Of a stretch of 64,000 nucleotides of DNA, positions 63,049 through 64,000 are shown one piece after another. A program made the position numbers and the translations under genes. Source of the DNA: Aminobacter anthyllidis (GTDB lineage: Bacteria; Pseudomonadota; Alphaproteobacteria; Rhizobiales; Rhizobiaceae); the NCBI RefSeq assembly GCF_018555685.1, contig NZ_JAFLWW010000008.1, positions 124,001 through 188,000 of the forward strand, written 5' to 3'. Below the pieces are notes generated by a model. That model saw nothing but the letters and a program-made list of their open reading frames with translations, did no database searches and was not told the origin of the DNA. Positions within the stretch are counted from its first letter, which is position 1, and every line of letters starts with the position of its first letter.

Positions 63049-63992
63049 TACGCGATCTCGCGCAGGATGTGGTCGTGCAGCAGCTGCGCCGTGGGTGACA
63101 GGGTGCGGCCGTGCACGGTGATCAGGCTGTAGGGCTGGACGTTGATGTCGAAGGCGATCGGCAGGATTTCGATCGACCCGGCCAGTCCGCTCTCGCTGTT
63201 GACGAATTTCGCGACGTCGATGGCGATGGGGGCGATGGCGTCCGACTGCGCCACCATCACCAGCGTCAGCAGCAGCGAACTGGTGTTGAGGATGCGGTCG
63301 GGCATGCGCACGTTGCGGCTCATGAAGATGCCTTGCACCGTCTGGCGCAGCAGCGAACCGCCGGGCTGGAACACCCAGTCGAACTCCGCGAGGCGCTCCA
63401 GCGCGACAGTGCCGGACCCGGCCAGCGGATGGCCACGGCGGACGATGAGGCAGGCTTTCTCGATGCCGATGATGCGGCTTTCGAACAAGCGCGGGTCAAG
63501 ATCGTCGGGCACGCGGGCGACGATGAAATCGTGGCGCGACGCCAAAAGTTCGCGTGCCAGCACGGCACTGGTCTCGATCTGGACGCTGATTTCGATGCGC
63601 GGGTAGCGCTCGCGGATCTTGCGGATCGCCGGCACGGCCAGCTCGATTGCCGGCGCGGTGACGGCACCCATCGCAACGGAGCCGCCCTTGCCGGATTTGA
63701 GGTCGGAGATCTCGCGGTCGACCTGCTGCATCTCGAGCAGGATGGCGCGGCCGCGGCGGGCGAGGGCTGCGCCATAAGGCGTGAGCCGGATGCCGCGCGG
63801 CAACCTTTCGCAGATCTGCACGCCGAGGATGTCCTCGATCTCGGAGATCATGCGAGAGGCGGCCGGCTGGGAGATGTTCATCACCTGGGCCGCGGCGCTG
63901 ATCTGGCCATGATCCTCGAGCGCCACCACCATGCGCATGTGGCGCAGCTTGAGGCCGCTGCGCAGCAGGGTTTCGTTGTCGCTGATGCGCAC
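63048..63992 (-). CDS. LysR-family transcriptional regulator
   Basis: 314-residue LysR-type regulator. Helix-turn-helix about 20-60 (LEDHGQISAAAQVMNISQPA followed by ASRMISEIE), effector domain about 105-310 (ERYPRIEISVQIETSAVLA; SDAIAPIAI). The sequence style suggests the GbpR/CbbR-like sugar- or aromatic-acid branch, but no ligand is implied. Start GTG 63992 is the first possible one in the window; no ribosome-binding site can be seen because the sequence ends 8 bp upstream, and the frame stays open to the edge. Convergent with the hydrolase operon. Confidence 0.85.
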   Translation of the reverse strand: MRISDNETLLRSGLKLRHMRMVVALEDHGQISAAAQVMNISQPAASRMISEIEDILGVQICERLPRGIRLTPYGAALARRGRAILLEMQQVDREISDLKSGKGGSVAMGAVTAPAIELAVPAIRKIRERYPRIEISVQIETSAVLARELLASRHDFIVARVPDDLDPRLFESRIIGIEKACLIVRRGHPLAGSGTVALERLAEFDWVFQPGGSLLRQTVQGIFMSRNVRMPDRILNTSSLLLTLVMVAQSDAIAPIAIDVAKFVNSESGLAGSIEILPIAFDINVQPYSLITVHGRTLSPTAQLLHDHILREIA

Positions 63993-64000
63993 GCTGGAGC

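Overview
The window comes from a high-GC alphaproteobacterium of the order Hyphomicrobiales (Rhizobiales), most likely a Mesorhizobium/Aminobacter-type member of the Phyllobacteriaceae. The evidence is the flagellar regulators VisN/VisR and Rem (FtcR), the MotC/MotD/MotE motility proteins, FlaF/FlbT, the DUF1217 protein, and short flagellins opening MTSLLTNASAMTALQTL. The placement of fliF and fliH between the flagellin genes and motB matches my memory of Brucella more than of Sinorhizobium.

Layout. (1) 1-3845, minus strand: the edge of a His-rich NicO metal permease, its DUF1007 partner, a LysR regulator and an amidase. (2) 3846-7814: a long structured leader resembling the alphaproteobacterial speF RNA ahead of an ornithine/lysine decarboxylase, a GNAT acetyltransferase, three paralogous tiny lipoproteins and an SCP2 protein. 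(3) 8004-43490, minus strand: nearly the whole flagellar regulon. In transcription order this is DUF1217-flgF-fliI-orf-flgBC-fliE-flgGAI-motE-flgH-fliL-fliP, four flagellin genes, fliF-fliH-motB-motC-motD/fliK, a lytic transglycosylase, rem/ftcR, flgE-flgK-flgL-flaF-flbT-flgD-fliQ, flhA-fliR-fliJ-like-flgJ-like-flgN-like-orf. An MFS exporter gene and two palindromic repeat elements sit between fliQ and flhA. (4) 43643-48528, plus strand: motA-fliM-fliN-fliG-flhB-orf. (5) 48653-50106, minus strand: visN-visR. (6) 50517-64000: a TMEM43-type membrane protein, an acetylpolyamine amidohydrolase-like deacetylase with a TetR regulator, and a divergent plus-strand operon of amidohydrolase, Pot-type ABC transporter with two binding proteins, and two SxxK serine hydrolases, followed by a LysR gene.

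How the parts fit. VisN/VisR, known in Sinorhizobium to activate rem, and Rem/FtcR would drive the structural genes. FlaF/FlbT would act after transcription on flagellin mRNA. Three flagellin genes carry a conserved 5'-UTR hairpin that buries the Shine-Dalgarno sequence, a good candidate for such control. These three genes form tandem units of about 1.16 kb with near-identical promoters, leaders and terminators. No fliD, fliS, fliA or flgM was seen.

The right end looks like an uptake-and-hydrolysis island for polyamine-like or amide-bonded compounds: TetR with a candidate operator, ABC importer, paired binding proteins, paired cytoplasmic hydrolases, amidohydrolase and deacetylase. Together with the speF-like decarboxylase leader at the left end it is the most interesting non-flagellar biology. 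No rRNA, tRNA, CRISPR array, insertion sequence or prophage was recognised.
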